This document shows positions 7,789 through 17,014 of a stretch of DNA of 37,313 nucleotides, in pieces (position 1 is the stretch's first letter; each line of letters opens with the position of its first letter). The DNA lies in the NCBI RefSeq assembly GCF_000613945.1, contig NZ_BAJY01000025.1:1-37313 (forward strand), read 5' to 3'. The notes below the pieces were generated by a model. It was not told the DNA's origin. It did no database searches and worked only from the letters and a program-made list of their open reading frames with translations. This DNA comes from Prevotella falsenii DSM 22864 = JCM 15124. GTDB lineage: Bacteria; Bacteroidota; Bacteroidia; Bacteroidales; Bacteroidaceae. A program made the translations under genes and the position numbers.

Positions 7789-9255
7789 TTATTTGAGAAA
7801 ATGGGAGATCTTGCTTAAGTCAACATTCATCAATGTATTGACTATTTCACTGTAAGCCATTCCTAATTGAAGGCCAAACTTGCCAATGAAAACTTCTATA
7901 TCATGTACTGTTTTCCTTCCGCTGTTTCTCACATTAAGTAGGGTAACTGCTGCATTAATCTTGGGTATTTCACCAAAAGTGGAGATACCTAAAACATTCA
8001 GTACATTGATAGCTCTTACTGAAAGATTTAGATTTTGGACAGGAGTATTAAGTAATTCCGCAACATGGGAGTTGATATCTACAACTTGATTTTTAGTCTC
8101 TCTCAAACTTTCATCCTTTACTACGCTTCTTAATCGCTGTATTTCCTCTATATAGAGTTGAGCCTGTGCATGTAGTTGCGCATTGTCCTTACGTAGTTGC
8201 TCATTCTCATGAACTTCATTTATAAGAATAAACTTAATCTCTTCCAGTATTTTCTTATATAGTTGTCGTATCCTTTCTTGTGTAAGATTATTCTTCTTAG
8301 CAACTTCACTTCTAGGAACCCCGTTAACAAGATCTTGTAAGATGGAATAGTTTCTTTGCTCTATTTTTTTTTCGAAGATTCCTATAATCTCAAGGAAAAG
8401 AGAAGACAAATACTTGTTTTCAGAAAAAATGTCGCTTTCATCTTTTCCATCTAAATAATCCTTAACATCTTCGTCTTCAGACAAAGGTAAATCATTAAGA
8501 GCACAAAATAAAATGGATTTGGATACAGGTTGCTTAACTATACTATCAAAACGAGACAAAAACTTGTCTTCTCTGACACTTGCGTTATCGTAGAGGATTG
8601 TTGTACCCAATGGCAACATGATTTCTGGTTCTTTGACACTTTCTATCAATCTGAAATCTGATACATTGTCTATTATATTGGATTCCTTATCTATTTGAAT
8701 CAATACAATGCCATTGGCTATATGACAAAAACAATAGTCACCAACAGACAAGTTAAGTTCTTCGGAGTAAATCCTAAAATTATCGGTTTCAGGTAGGTAT
8801 ACCAGCTTCGGCATCCTGTTTATAAATGACTTTTCTATAGGAGTTTCAAAAACGATGTCTATATCTTCTTCTCTCGTTAATCGACAAAGAACTGTTAGGT
8901 CCCAGTAGTCACGTGTACCCTCCAGAATAGCCTGCGTGTCGTTTAGGAAGTCAGTAAGCCATTCTCCATTACAATCTGTCAGCAGGAGCGAAACAAGAGC
9001 TTTATCGCCTTTTGCCTTACTTCTCCCATATGGGGCACAAAGAATGGTGTCTGTATTTGGAAAGTGATAACTCCTCAAAGATTTTGTATCAACATAACGG
9101 AAGTCTCGAAAGATAGAATTATCTTCCACCTCGCTATCGATATAAACCGTTTTTACAATATCTCCTTCATGGAGCATACAAATATCACCTTCCTTAAAAG
9201 GAAAGGTATATGTTCTCAGATTATCGCTTACTTTATTTATATAATAGACAACCAT
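7789..9255 (-). CDS. Sigma-region-4-like HTH plus RNA polymerase alpha-CTD-like fusion protein
   Basis: A 488-residue protein. Residues 1-300 are unrecognised and beta-rich in appearance. Residues about 301-342 read as a sigma70 region 4 type HTH (SEVAKKNNLTQERIRQLYKK). A probable coiled coil (343-385) follows, then an RNAP alpha-CTD-like helix-hairpin-helix domain at about 399-467. Alpha-CTD DNA-contact residues are conserved: R414 and N417 (E. coli R265, N268), and G446 and K448 (E. coli G296, K298). The domain ends GLQLGM as in alpha. It starts three bases after brxL, so it is probably the last BREX operon gene. Its role is unknown; RNAP mimicry or DNA recognition is inferred. The gene is more AT-rich than brxL. 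Confidence 0.75.
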   Translation of the reverse strand: MVVYYINKVSDNLRTYTFPFKEGDICMLHEGDIVKTVYIDSEVEDNSIFRDFRYVDTKSLRSYHFPNTDTILCAPYGRSKAKGDKALVSLLLTDCNGEWLTDFLNDTQAILEGTRDYWDLTVLCRLTREEDIDIVFETPIEKSFINRMPKLVYLPETDNFRIYSEELNLSVGDYCFCHIANGIVLIQIDKESNIIDNVSDFRLIESVKEPEIMLPLGTTILYDNASVREDKFLSRFDSIVKQPVSKSILFCALNDLPLSEDEDVKDYLDGKDESDIFSENKYLSSLFLEIIGIFEKKIEQRNYSILQDLVNGVPRSEVAKKNNLTQERIRQLYKKILEEIKFILINEVHENEQLRKDNAQLHAQAQLYIEEIQRLRSVVKDESLRETKNQVVDINSHVAELLNTPVQNLNLSVRAINVLNVLGISTFGEIPKINAAVTLLNVRNSGRKTVHDIEVFIGKFGLQLGMAYSEIVNTLMNVDLSKISHFLK

Positions 9256-9258
9256 CGA

Positions 9259-10722
9259 TTAAAAAAACTTGTTTTCGGTGAAATCTTTTTGTACAACTTC
9301 AACGTGTGGCATTCGACTCTTAAACTCAGGATCGATGTTATGACATTGTTCCTTTACGATGCCACGACGATGTACCGCTGGGTCAAGACAATACATCTTA
9401 AATTCTTCCTCATTTACATCCTCGGTACGCTGCCAGTGCGGGAATAGCAGTTTCATATAAGCTGTAGCGATACGCTTCACGGCATTACTATCTCGCACAT
9501 CGGCTTTTTCTTCAAAGCGGACGAGTTGATCGAACAATAATCCATAGGTATTCTGCGTACGCATTGTATGGAGAATCTCAGAAAAGTATTCCACATTGAT
9601 AGTCCATCCTTTGAAAATCATGCTTTTGTCCACTCGCGGAAGAAGCCAGCCTTCAATAAAGCAGTGAAAGCGGTCGAGCAAAGCCGACTCACGGAAATTC
9701 TCTGGCAGGTTGTTGAAATAAAAAGGCGACACAGGCATGTGTTGAGCAGACAGAGGAATGTTTCCCATAAGCATCAAGCCACACTCCGAAGAAAACTCAT
9801 TGTTATCAATGGTAGTCTTACCACTTTCCAAATATGATTTTAGAGCAGCTTGAATCTCAGCAGGCTCTTGGAAAACGATAGTCTGTATTTCATCGAATAC
9901 TGTAAAGTCATGGTTTTTGATAATACCATTCTGCTGTTTTGTTTTGTCAAAAAATAACTTAGCACGTGTCACCTTACCACCACTTACCAGCCAGCCATAC
10001 TTAGAAAGATTGCCAAATACATAGCTTTTCCCAGTTCCTTTAGGAGCCAATTCTATCACATTCAGACGTGGTTCTATGAAAATGAGCAAACGGGTAAGGA
10101 ACTCCAATTTTTGGGTTAGTGATATGAATCCATTAGGGTCATACTCCATGGCGGACAACAATACGTCAATCCATTCTAAAGTAGTGAAATAGTGGCGTGC
10201 CTCTGCAAGATAAGAGATATCCACAGAACTATAAGGCTTGAATGGTTTATAATCTACCATTTGAATATGGTTTTTTTTCCCATTATCGTCTGGCAGTAGA
10301 CAAAGTTTGATAATACCCCATTTCTCACCCTCAACAAATTCGCCAGAATTGCGAGAATAGACATATTCTGGAATTAGCCCTTCACGTTGCTTGATGCCAT
10401 AATCAGGAATGGCAAATTGACGCTCATTCTTTACAATGTCAATGTACACCACAAAGCGAGCCAAAAGTGTAACTTCTTCTCCACTTTGCAGTCTATCTTT
10501 AACACGACCTTGTTTTGCTGGAATAACTTTATCTAAAAATTGAGTGAGTGCCATTCTATCAACCTCACCAGTTTGAATGTTCAGATAGCGCTTCAACAGG
10601 AAATCTTTAACGAACGCAGGAAGGTTTCGCCCTGCAAAAAGACTACCTGTTGATGCAGGGTCTTTGTAAATAGACATTGCTGAAAAATGCTGTCTTATCT
10701 TGTTGCAAATCTCTTCTTTCAT
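9259..10722 (-). CDS. brxL: BREX protein BrxL, short AAA+ form
   Basis: A 487-residue protein recognised as BrxL. The N-terminal region (about 1-180) is followed by an AAA+ core with Walker A APKGTGKS (226-233) and Walker B FTVFDEIQ (273-280), then GLMLMGNIPLS. BrxL of type 1 BREX is about 680 residues, with a Lon-like C-terminal domain. Here the protein ends soon after the AAA+ lid and I see no Lon-protease Ser/Lys region. Type 4 operons (brxP-brxC-pglZ-brxL) include this gene. In studied systems BrxL forms AAA+ rings on DNA and is needed for phage restriction. It lies 13 bases after pglZ. Confidence 0.82.
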   Translation of the reverse strand: MKEEICNKIRQHFSAMSIYKDPASTGSLFAGRNLPAFVKDFLLKRYLNIQTGEVDRMALTQFLDKVIPAKQGRVKDRLQSGEEVTLLARFVVYIDIVKNERQFAIPDYGIKQREGLIPEYVYSRNSGEFVEGEKWGIIKLCLLPDDNGKKNHIQMVDYKPFKPYSSVDISYLAEARHYFTTLEWIDVLLSAMEYDPNGFISLTQKLEFLTRLLIFIEPRLNVIELAPKGTGKSYVFGNLSKYGWLVSGGKVTRAKLFFDKTKQQNGIIKNHDFTVFDEIQTIVFQEPAEIQAALKSYLESGKTTIDNNEFSSECGLMLMGNIPLSAQHMPVSPFYFNNLPENFRESALLDRFHCFIEGWLLPRVDKSMIFKGWTINVEYFSEILHTMRTQNTYGLLFDQLVRFEEKADVRDSNAVKRIATAYMKLLFPHWQRTEDVNEEEFKMYCLDPAVHRRGIVKEQCHNIDPEFKSRMPHVEVVQKDFTENKFF

Positions 10723-10735
10723 AAATATTCATTTA

Positions 10736-13156
10736 TTAAAAGTCAAACGGATCTTCTTCTTGAACGCCTGTTGTTACTTTAATCTTCATAGGGCGAACAA
10801 TTCCTCCAAGTTGAAGCGTGAAATCTGAAACATTGGCATCTAGCATGATATCCTCTGTTTCATATGTATCGCCACTCAGATGATGAACATTATATTTCGC
10901 TCCATTATAAAGTACGTAAGGAACATCAGCTGACGGCATATTCTTAATTTCAAATTGTACGCGTGGATTTGAGCCACTTATTTCATAAGTGAGTAGGTTG
11001 AACGACCAGTTGGTTGCAGTAGGTACACTTGAAATGATAAAGATGGGTACTAGTACCTCTTCTGGTGTACAGCCACCATGAGCACCTTGTCCGGATGGTA
11101 TTTTTGCACAAAGTGATTCATGCTTTAGTGCACACAAAGTTTTATTATCCTCCAAACGGAGGTAGCTACTATCCATAGTAGAATCCGCCTTTTTGCGAAT
11201 GGCAATGCGTCCGTGATGGTCGCTATCAACACCAGGCATATTTTTACCATTAAGCAATTGCGACAAATAGGTCAGTCCATGATCAGAGATAATCGCAATC
11301 TTCTTGCCTATGTATTTCTGCAAAATTTCTTCAATGCTTCTTCGTACAACATCTATCTCCTTGATAATTGTAAATGGACTTATGTTATCTGAGCGATGAG
11401 CCAATGTATCAAGGTCTCCGGACTTTTCCAATTGAACACCCTGAGGAAGAAGGCGCTGTATATCTTTTTTATTTATTTCAGTCTTAGTAGGAAGAAGGGC
11501 ACGAGCAATTCTTATTTCGTTGAGGAAAATCTGTTGGTCTTTTTTCTCTGCAATTATGCTTTTAATCAGAGGAATCCAGTCGACCCCCAATCCGTCAATC
11601 CAATAAAAAACTTCAATGTCGCCACGGTTTTGTAGTAAGGTGTATGTGGAACAGAATGAATTGTACCACATATCAAAAGAAGACTCTGAGTCATTAAGTT
11701 TATTTATAAATTGTTCAATGTCAGTTGTGTACCGATTAGAAATTTTAGCTTTCTTATATTGCTCAATATATGGATTCACCCAGTCTGGGGCTCCTGTTGC
11801 AACTCCAGTACCTTCAGACATATAGACATAAAGTTCTGGGAAGAACGTTACGATGTCGTTAAGTTCAATAAGTCCTTGCCCCAACCAACTCACAGCAAAT
11901 TCTTTTTCTTTGTGTGTAATCCCCGTAAAGTATTTTAAAGTACTTGTATAACCAATCTTTGCAGGTAAAGTCTGCAAAGATTTTGCTATCATATCTTCTG
12001 CGGCATCCGAAAGTTGAATATTCTTTTGGGCAGCATAGATAAGGCAGTATTTACGCACTTCCATTTCTGCAGTAATTTCCGTTATATCTCCTGCCATTTT
12101 CTCTATCAGTTCATTTGTGCCATATGAAGATGTGGTATTCAGACACCTGCATAGATAACCTTCACCATTTTTTTTGTTAATATAGAAACGCGCCAAAAGC
12201 CAACGATTGAATACATAAGGATTATCAAACCAGAGACGAATGAAATCTTTATAGGTTTCTATGTCATTGATGCCAAAGTATTGTTTAACAAATTTGCCAA
12301 AGTTGAATCCATTGCTTACATCAATACTCTCTGCTAATATCTTCCAGTTCTCTCCATCGCTTTCTAATGGTTCAATACCACCAAATCCAAGACTCAAACC
12401 TGCCGTTAAAAATTGGAATGCAGTGTGACAAACCTGATAAGAAAAGGCGTTGTCTGGCTGTGCAAATCGAGCATTAGCAAAAATGGCTTTCGATTTGCAA
12501 ATGATTTGTGGTGATACTTGTTTTTTGCTATCTTTCCATATATTCAACCACTCTCTGATGTTGTTCACGATGGTATAGTTAGCCTCCAACCCACTTACGC
12601 CAAAGTCTGTGTCTTTTGTAAGAATGAGTTTATAGGTCAGGTCCTTGTCTTCTGATATCAACCTCCAAATGTGGATTTGACTATCATTCTTGAAAGTCTC
12701 CATCTTACCTTCAAGACCCACTAATGGTATATAAACACGTTGGTGCTTTTCCTGAGCTTCAGGACTGGCTTCAATAGCTTTAATCGTTTTTATCAAAGCA
12801 TCAAAGGCTTTTCTCTCTTCATTGTCATAGAATCGTGCCAATTCAGAAAATGGAGCAATCACACAATCATTGGGACTCTTTTTCTTTATATGCTCAGTGA
12901 TACGATCGGCAAGTTCAACATATGTAATAAGCAGGTCAGGATAGTTGTTATCTATCCAATGATCCACGCTCTCCACATATGCCCCTTGTTCTGTTTGTAG
13001 GAAATCCACAAATTCATAGCAGTCACGGAAGTTATCAAACAACACAAACCGTATTGGATACCTGTCGAGAGTAGAAGCACCAACACCTTTCGCCTGTTTA
13101 TCATCCTCAACATATGCTTTGAGGGTATCCATTTCTCTGAACGGTTTTTTATACAT
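10736..13156 (-). CDS. pglZ: BREX alkaline-phosphatase-like protein PglZ
   Basis: An 806-residue protein with a long N-terminal region and a C-terminal PglZ domain of the alkaline phosphatase superfamily. The metal-site segment IAIISDHGLTYLSQLL lies near residues 625-640, and GQGAHGGCTPEEVLVP near 705-720. PglZ is the hallmark of all BREX systems and associates with the BrxC ATPase; its enzymatic activity in defence is not settled. The start overlaps the end of brxC by eight bases, which indicates translational coupling. The gene is full length with no visible disruption, unlike brxC and brxP upstream. Confidence 0.88.
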   Translation of the reverse strand: MYKKPFREMDTLKAYVEDDKQAKGVGASTLDRYPIRFVLFDNFRDCYEFVDFLQTEQGAYVESVDHWIDNNYPDLLITYVELADRITEHIKKKSPNDCVIAPFSELARFYDNEERKAFDALIKTIKAIEASPEAQEKHQRVYIPLVGLEGKMETFKNDSQIHIWRLISEDKDLTYKLILTKDTDFGVSGLEANYTIVNNIREWLNIWKDSKKQVSPQIICKSKAIFANARFAQPDNAFSYQVCHTAFQFLTAGLSLGFGGIEPLESDGENWKILAESIDVSNGFNFGKFVKQYFGINDIETYKDFIRLWFDNPYVFNRWLLARFYINKKNGEGYLCRCLNTTSSYGTNELIEKMAGDITEITAEMEVRKYCLIYAAQKNIQLSDAAEDMIAKSLQTLPAKIGYTSTLKYFTGITHKEKEFAVSWLGQGLIELNDIVTFFPELYVYMSEGTGVATGAPDWVNPYIEQYKKAKISNRYTTDIEQFINKLNDSESSFDMWYNSFCSTYTLLQNRGDIEVFYWIDGLGVDWIPLIKSIIAEKKDQQIFLNEIRIARALLPTKTEINKKDIQRLLPQGVQLEKSGDLDTLAHRSDNISPFTIIKEIDVVRRSIEEILQKYIGKKIAIISDHGLTYLSQLLNGKNMPGVDSDHHGRIAIRKKADSTMDSSYLRLEDNKTLCALKHESLCAKIPSGQGAHGGCTPEEVLVPIFIISSVPTATNWSFNLLTYEISGSNPRVQFEIKNMPSADVPYVLYNGAKYNVHHLSGDTYETEDIMLDANVSDFTLQLGGIVRPMKIKVTTGVQEEDPFDF

Positions 13157-15959
13157 ATTTCAACAATATATCTATGACGTAACTCTCTTCCTGGTTTATC
13201 ATATTTTCAATAGCTTGACGCAAGTCCTCGCTGCTGTTTATTCGGTTAATGGCCTTGTTACGTTTCTTTTTCAACTCATCGGGGTTGACTGGCTGAATAG
13301 GAGGCGCTGGGATAACAGGTGGCTGCGGCTGTACAGTAGGCGTTGGAATAGGCGTTGGAGTGGACTTAGATATACGCCAATCCTTCAACTTATCTTTCAC
13401 CTCTTCTTCTGTCCACATACCGACTTCACTTTCCAAATGCTCGTGAAGATATTTTTGTGCTTCTTCCACTTCTTCATCCATTACATTCACGCTGTCTATG
13501 CTTTGCATATAATTGACAAAGCCCTTGTGAAAGTTGTCGGCAGATGGTATTAGCAAATTACCAAAGTCAGTTTTTAGCGCATCGTAGCCGTTGATGATGT
13601 TTTGCAGCAGACTTGGATTCTTCATACTTTCTGGGTCATTAACCACACGTATGAGATTATCGATGAATTCCTTCATTTCTGATGTACATTCTTCGACATT
13701 TTTTAAAGACCAAAGCGGATAGCCTTTCTCTTTGCAATATACATGAAGTACAGCCCAACGAGCATCTTTCAAACTACTAATGTCAGAATAACCTTTCAGT
13801 TTGTTCAGATTGAACATCTTGATAAGACTATTGCATACCCGACCTGCTTCTTTACTCTCGAACATGAAGTTCAGTTTATTACTTGTCTTACCGCTTTCCC
13901 ATGCCCTAAATATTTCCACAACATCCTCAACTAGGTGCTGAGCAGTACGTTGTTTCCCATTAGTATCAAAGATAACATTGATGTATTTGCGCATGGCAAA
14001 AGCTACCATAGCCATTGGTGCATAACTCTGGAAAAGTCCAAAAGGTGCTTCTGTCAAGCCAATGAGCTTATCACCAATATTAAAGCTTTGGTTCTTGAGC
14101 GTTTGACGACCACCAAGCTTTTCGTCTACATAGTCACAGACTTTCTTTAGTGGTTGATCAGGTGAGACGGTGTCCTTCCATTGCAAGTTATCATCTACGC
14201 TGTCTTGTAGTAAAAACTCTACGTGGCGGGCCGGACCTCCACATTTGTCAATAATATCTTGCTTCGTATTGTAATTTAACACTGCATCGACGGTGGCTTT
14301 CACGGATGCTTTCTTCCAATAGGTCGCACTAAACTTTGTGCGTATTGTTTCCAGTGATTCCGGACCGCTTGTGAAAATATTCGGAGCAATGCAGCTATTG
14401 ATGGTGCTGGTCATCTTGCTGCCTGCGATAGGCATGCTATCCCCATTGAGAAAGAACGTCACATTCCCACTACGCATCTTATTCACCCATTGCTGTATCA
14501 TTTCAGCAGCCTGCTTCGTATAAGTCTGCTGTTGCTGGGGCAAGCCGTGGCTTTGGGCACACTGTGCATTAGCTTGATTTTCAATGAAACGCTCATATTC
14601 TTTATCCCCCATCGTTGTTTCAATTACAACAAAGGTAATGGTGGAGTAACGTTCGTCCTTGCAATTTTTCTCTGCAATTTCTTTTAATAACAAAAGTTCT
14701 TGGTTATTGCGAGCCACCATGATAGCGAGGAAAGTCTCATAGGGTTGAGCTTGCTTTTTCGCATTACCTATTTGGTTCATTAGTGTGTACTCATTACCCT
14801 GTATGCTGAAAAATTGGAACGCATATGGGCGAGCCACTTGCGAGAAATTTCGGTTGAATATATTCGTAGCAGTATTACCAAATTTGATGACCTGGTCGGT
14901 AAACAAGAATTGAGAAGCACTTAATTCTTGTTTTATTTTCTGTATTTCGTCATTAGGCAAAGCGGTGAACAAAATAGAGAAATTACCATTCGGTTGACGT
15001 TGAATAATACTTTTGTCATTGAAGAATTCAAGAATGGTTGGTAATTCATCTTGCACTTCTGTACCCGAGAACAAGTTTTCTATATTCTCGGTGCTGGGCG
15101 TAACGGTATCGTTATTTGCAATGTTATTCAAAGCATTAAGCAATAGAATACCCTTAAAAGTTTTCAAATAATTATCTCCTTGGCTCTCCACTGCTAAGTG
15201 GTGGCTATTATATCGCTCTGTGACGGCACCAAACTTATTACTGTCGCTTTCAAAGTATTCCTGAACATAATCCCAAAGATAATCTGCTGTGATTGTGCGT
15301 TCGTCTGTATAAGCAGCATCATCTTCTAAGAAATCACGAACGGCATCACTGGCCAAAAACTCAAAGACACTTCGACTACTCGAGCCGGCCTCACGCGCAT
15401 AGTAAGTTGCAAGATTGGCTGTTGCGGGATGCAATGGAAATAAGTTCTTGATGTTTTCTATGGTCTGTTCGGTATCTGTACTTGTGGTACAGAACATTTT
15501 CAACAACTCTGGATGGATGCCAAAGAAGCGATCTTGGCGCATCATGTATAATCTGTAGTTTACAATCTTAAACTTTTTCGACATAATTTTAAATGCCGAT
15601 ACGGGTTCCATATTGTAGGTCACATAGTGATAACGCCCTTTAGTCTTTTCGCGCTCTTCTTCTTGAAGCGTGTTGAGTGCCGAAGGGTGAGAGATAAACA
15701 AGAAATAAGAGTCATTCTCTGCATTCATCATAGCCTCTGCGATCTCCTGAAGTTGTACCAACAAGCGAGAGCCAATACTCGCAGTCATCACCTCGGTAAA
15801 TTCGTCCCAAATAATCAGTAAACCATTATAGTCAGTTTTCTCCCGAAGCATTCTGCACCTCAAATATCCATTGCTGAAGATTATTGCTTTGCAAGCGAAT
15901 ATCGTAACCACCCATACGCAAGGCTTGGCGCACACTGTCAAGCACAACAGTATCAACAT
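13149..15959 (-). CDS. brxC: BREX ATPase BrxC, 3' part after a frameshift
   Basis: This frame holds about the last 895 residues of BrxC/PglY. True homology begins near base 15840 rather than at the open-frame start, because the first 35 or so residues (MLILLCLTVCAK...) are only antiphase read-through of the upstream frame. The segment DYNGLLIIWDEFTEV is the Walker B region of the P-loop ATPase whose Walker A is in the upstream frame. A proline-rich linker (PTPIPTPTVQPQPPVIP) precedes the basic C-terminus. BrxC forms complexes with PglZ and is essential in known BREX systems. With its Walker B cut from its Walker A the protein is non-functional unless the shift is bypassed or is a sequence error. 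Confidence 0.82.
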   Translation of the reverse strand: MLILLCLTVCAKPCVWVVTIFACKAIIFSNGYLRCRMLREKTDYNGLLIIWDEFTEVMTASIGSRLLVQLQEIAEAMMNAENDSYFLFISHPSALNTLQEEEREKTKGRYHYVTYNMEPVSAFKIMSKKFKIVNYRLYMMRQDRFFGIHPELLKMFCTTSTDTEQTIENIKNLFPLHPATANLATYYAREAGSSSRSVFEFLASDAVRDFLEDDAAYTDERTITADYLWDYVQEYFESDSNKFGAVTERYNSHHLAVESQGDNYLKTFKGILLLNALNNIANNDTVTPSTENIENLFSGTEVQDELPTILEFFNDKSIIQRQPNGNFSILFTALPNDEIQKIKQELSASQFLFTDQVIKFGNTATNIFNRNFSQVARPYAFQFFSIQGNEYTLMNQIGNAKKQAQPYETFLAIMVARNNQELLLLKEIAEKNCKDERYSTITFVVIETTMGDKEYERFIENQANAQCAQSHGLPQQQQTYTKQAAEMIQQWVNKMRSGNVTFFLNGDSMPIAGSKMTSTINSCIAPNIFTSGPESLETIRTKFSATYWKKASVKATVDAVLNYNTKQDIIDKCGGPARHVEFLLQDSVDDNLQWKDTVSPDQPLKKVCDYVDEKLGGRQTLKNQSFNIGDKLIGLTEAPFGLFQSYAPMAMVAFAMRKYINVIFDTNGKQRTAQHLVEDVVEIFRAWESGKTSNKLNFMFESKEAGRVCNSLIKMFNLNKLKGYSDISSLKDARWAVLHVYCKEKGYPLWSLKNVEECTSEMKEFIDNLIRVVNDPESMKNPSLLQNIINGYDALKTDFGNLLIPSADNFHKGFVNYMQSIDSVNVMDEEVEEAQKYLHEHLESEVGMWTEEEVKDKLKDWRISKSTPTPIPTPTVQPQPPVIPAPPIQPVNPDELKKKRNKAINRINSSEDLRQAIENMINQEESYVIDILLKYV

Positions 15960-16545
15960 CCATTAGGCGTTGTTTCAACTTCTTCGTGTCGGGCGTTACA
16001 CTGGCCAGCAGAGCATTTTGTGCAATGAGATTCTCCCAAAATTGTGGTTGGCTCTCGATATGCTGTACATACATGTCAAAGTCTGTCTGCACCGTGATAT
16101 CCAATCCAGCAGCCATGAGGGCACGTTTTATCTCACGCTGCATTTGCAGCGAAAGGTCTTCCTCGTAGGCAATGTTCTGTTGGCCATACATGTTCACGGG
16201 AAAGAGCCGTTTGGTCGTGCGGAGTTGCAACAAACTATTGCGCAAAACAGCATACTTCTCCTTTTGATATTCGTCCTCCACATATTTGCGAATATCGTCT
16301 ATGGGATCGCTAAGAAGATGTTGAATCACAGCACCCGCATGACTCTTACCCGTGCCATAAGTGCCCGCAATCCAAATCGACTTGTGATTATCCGCATCGT
16401 TGTTGCGCACAGCACTTACTACCTTTTGCAAAACTCCGTTAAACTGATCGTTAGCAATGAAAGATTCCCACTCGCCATGGCTCTCCTCCTTAATGTTATA
16501 GGCGGGACGCATTTGTCTAAGCGTCACTATTTTACTATATGACAT
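15832..16545 (-). CDS. brxC: BREX ATPase BrxC, 5' part with Walker A, frameshifted
   Basis: The first 237 codons of BrxC. The Walker A loop GTYGTGKSH is at 61-69, followed by helical ATPase sequence to IFEVQ near residue 228, after which the frame closes at TGA 15832-15834. The downstream frame continues homology directly (TDYNGLLIIWDEFTEV). One surplus base in the stretch TCGGGAGAAAACTGA, in either the G3 or the A4 run (15836-15844), explains the break; removing one A restores a single frame of about 1,130 codons. It starts seven bases after the preceding small gene of the same operon. Confidence 0.82.
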   Translation of the reverse strand: MSYSKIVTLRQMRPAYNIKEESHGEWESFIANDQFNGVLQKVVSAVRNNDADNHKSIWIAGTYGTGKSHAGAVIQHLLSDPIDDIRKYVEDEYQKEKYAVLRNSLLQLRTTKRLFPVNMYGQQNIAYEEDLSLQMQREIKRALMAAGLDITVQTDFDMYVQHIESQPQFWENLIAQNALLASVTPDTKKLKQRLMDVDTVVLDSVRQALRMGGYDIRLQSNNLQQWIFEVQNASGEN

Positions 16546-16552
16546 ATGTCTG

Positions 16553-17014
16553 TTATTTTTGTTCCTTGATAGGTTTTATAAAGTAATCAATGATAGCTCC
16601 TTTAATCTCGTTCCTCGCACCTTCATCTTGCAATAACTCCCATAAAGCCTCGTCTAATGTCGCATATGCTACATGCTCTCGAAGATATTTCACAGAAGGT
16701 GTCTTAGAGGCTCCGTTTGGATGACTATTACCTTTCCATATTATGTGATAATAGGGCTCACTATTTAGATGAAAGAAAGGTTTATGAAATGGGGTGATTG
16801 TAGAATTTCGTTCAAAAGACTTTGCTTTACATTGATATTTGTCCTTTAAGACGTCTGAGTCAAGAAAAAGCTTATTCTCTGTAATTAACCCATTTTCAAT
16901 TAGGTCAAATAAAGCCAATAACAAGAATGGTTTTGCATTAGAAATTTTCCCTTTGCAATTTCCACGATTGGTAGTAAGCAATTCATTTCTGTAGTATGAT
17001 AAATTTAATCTCAT
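16553..17014 (-). CDS. Small putative DNA-sulfur-binding-domain-like protein
   Basis: A 153-residue protein with the pattern KPFLLLALFDLIENG near residues 28-42, a TPFHKPFFHLNSEPYYHIIW block near 74-93 and a conserved-looking C-terminal helix. This layout resembles the N-terminal sulfur-binding domain of ScoMcrA-type restriction enzymes, here without any nuclease domain. In that family the domain binds phosphorothioate DNA. The gene overlaps brxP by four bases (ATGA at 17011-17014) and lies just before brxC, so it is part of the BREX operon. A reader of a brxP-made sulfur mark is a reasonable inference. The family call is from memory of motifs only. Confidence 0.5.
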   Translation of the reverse strand: MRLNLSYYRNELLTTNRGNCKGKISNAKPFLLLALFDLIENGLITENKLFLDSDVLKDKYQCKAKSFERNSTITPFHKPFFHLNSEPYYHIIWKGNSHPNGASKTPSVKYLREHVAYATLDEALWELLQDEGARNEIKGAIIDYFIKPIKEQK

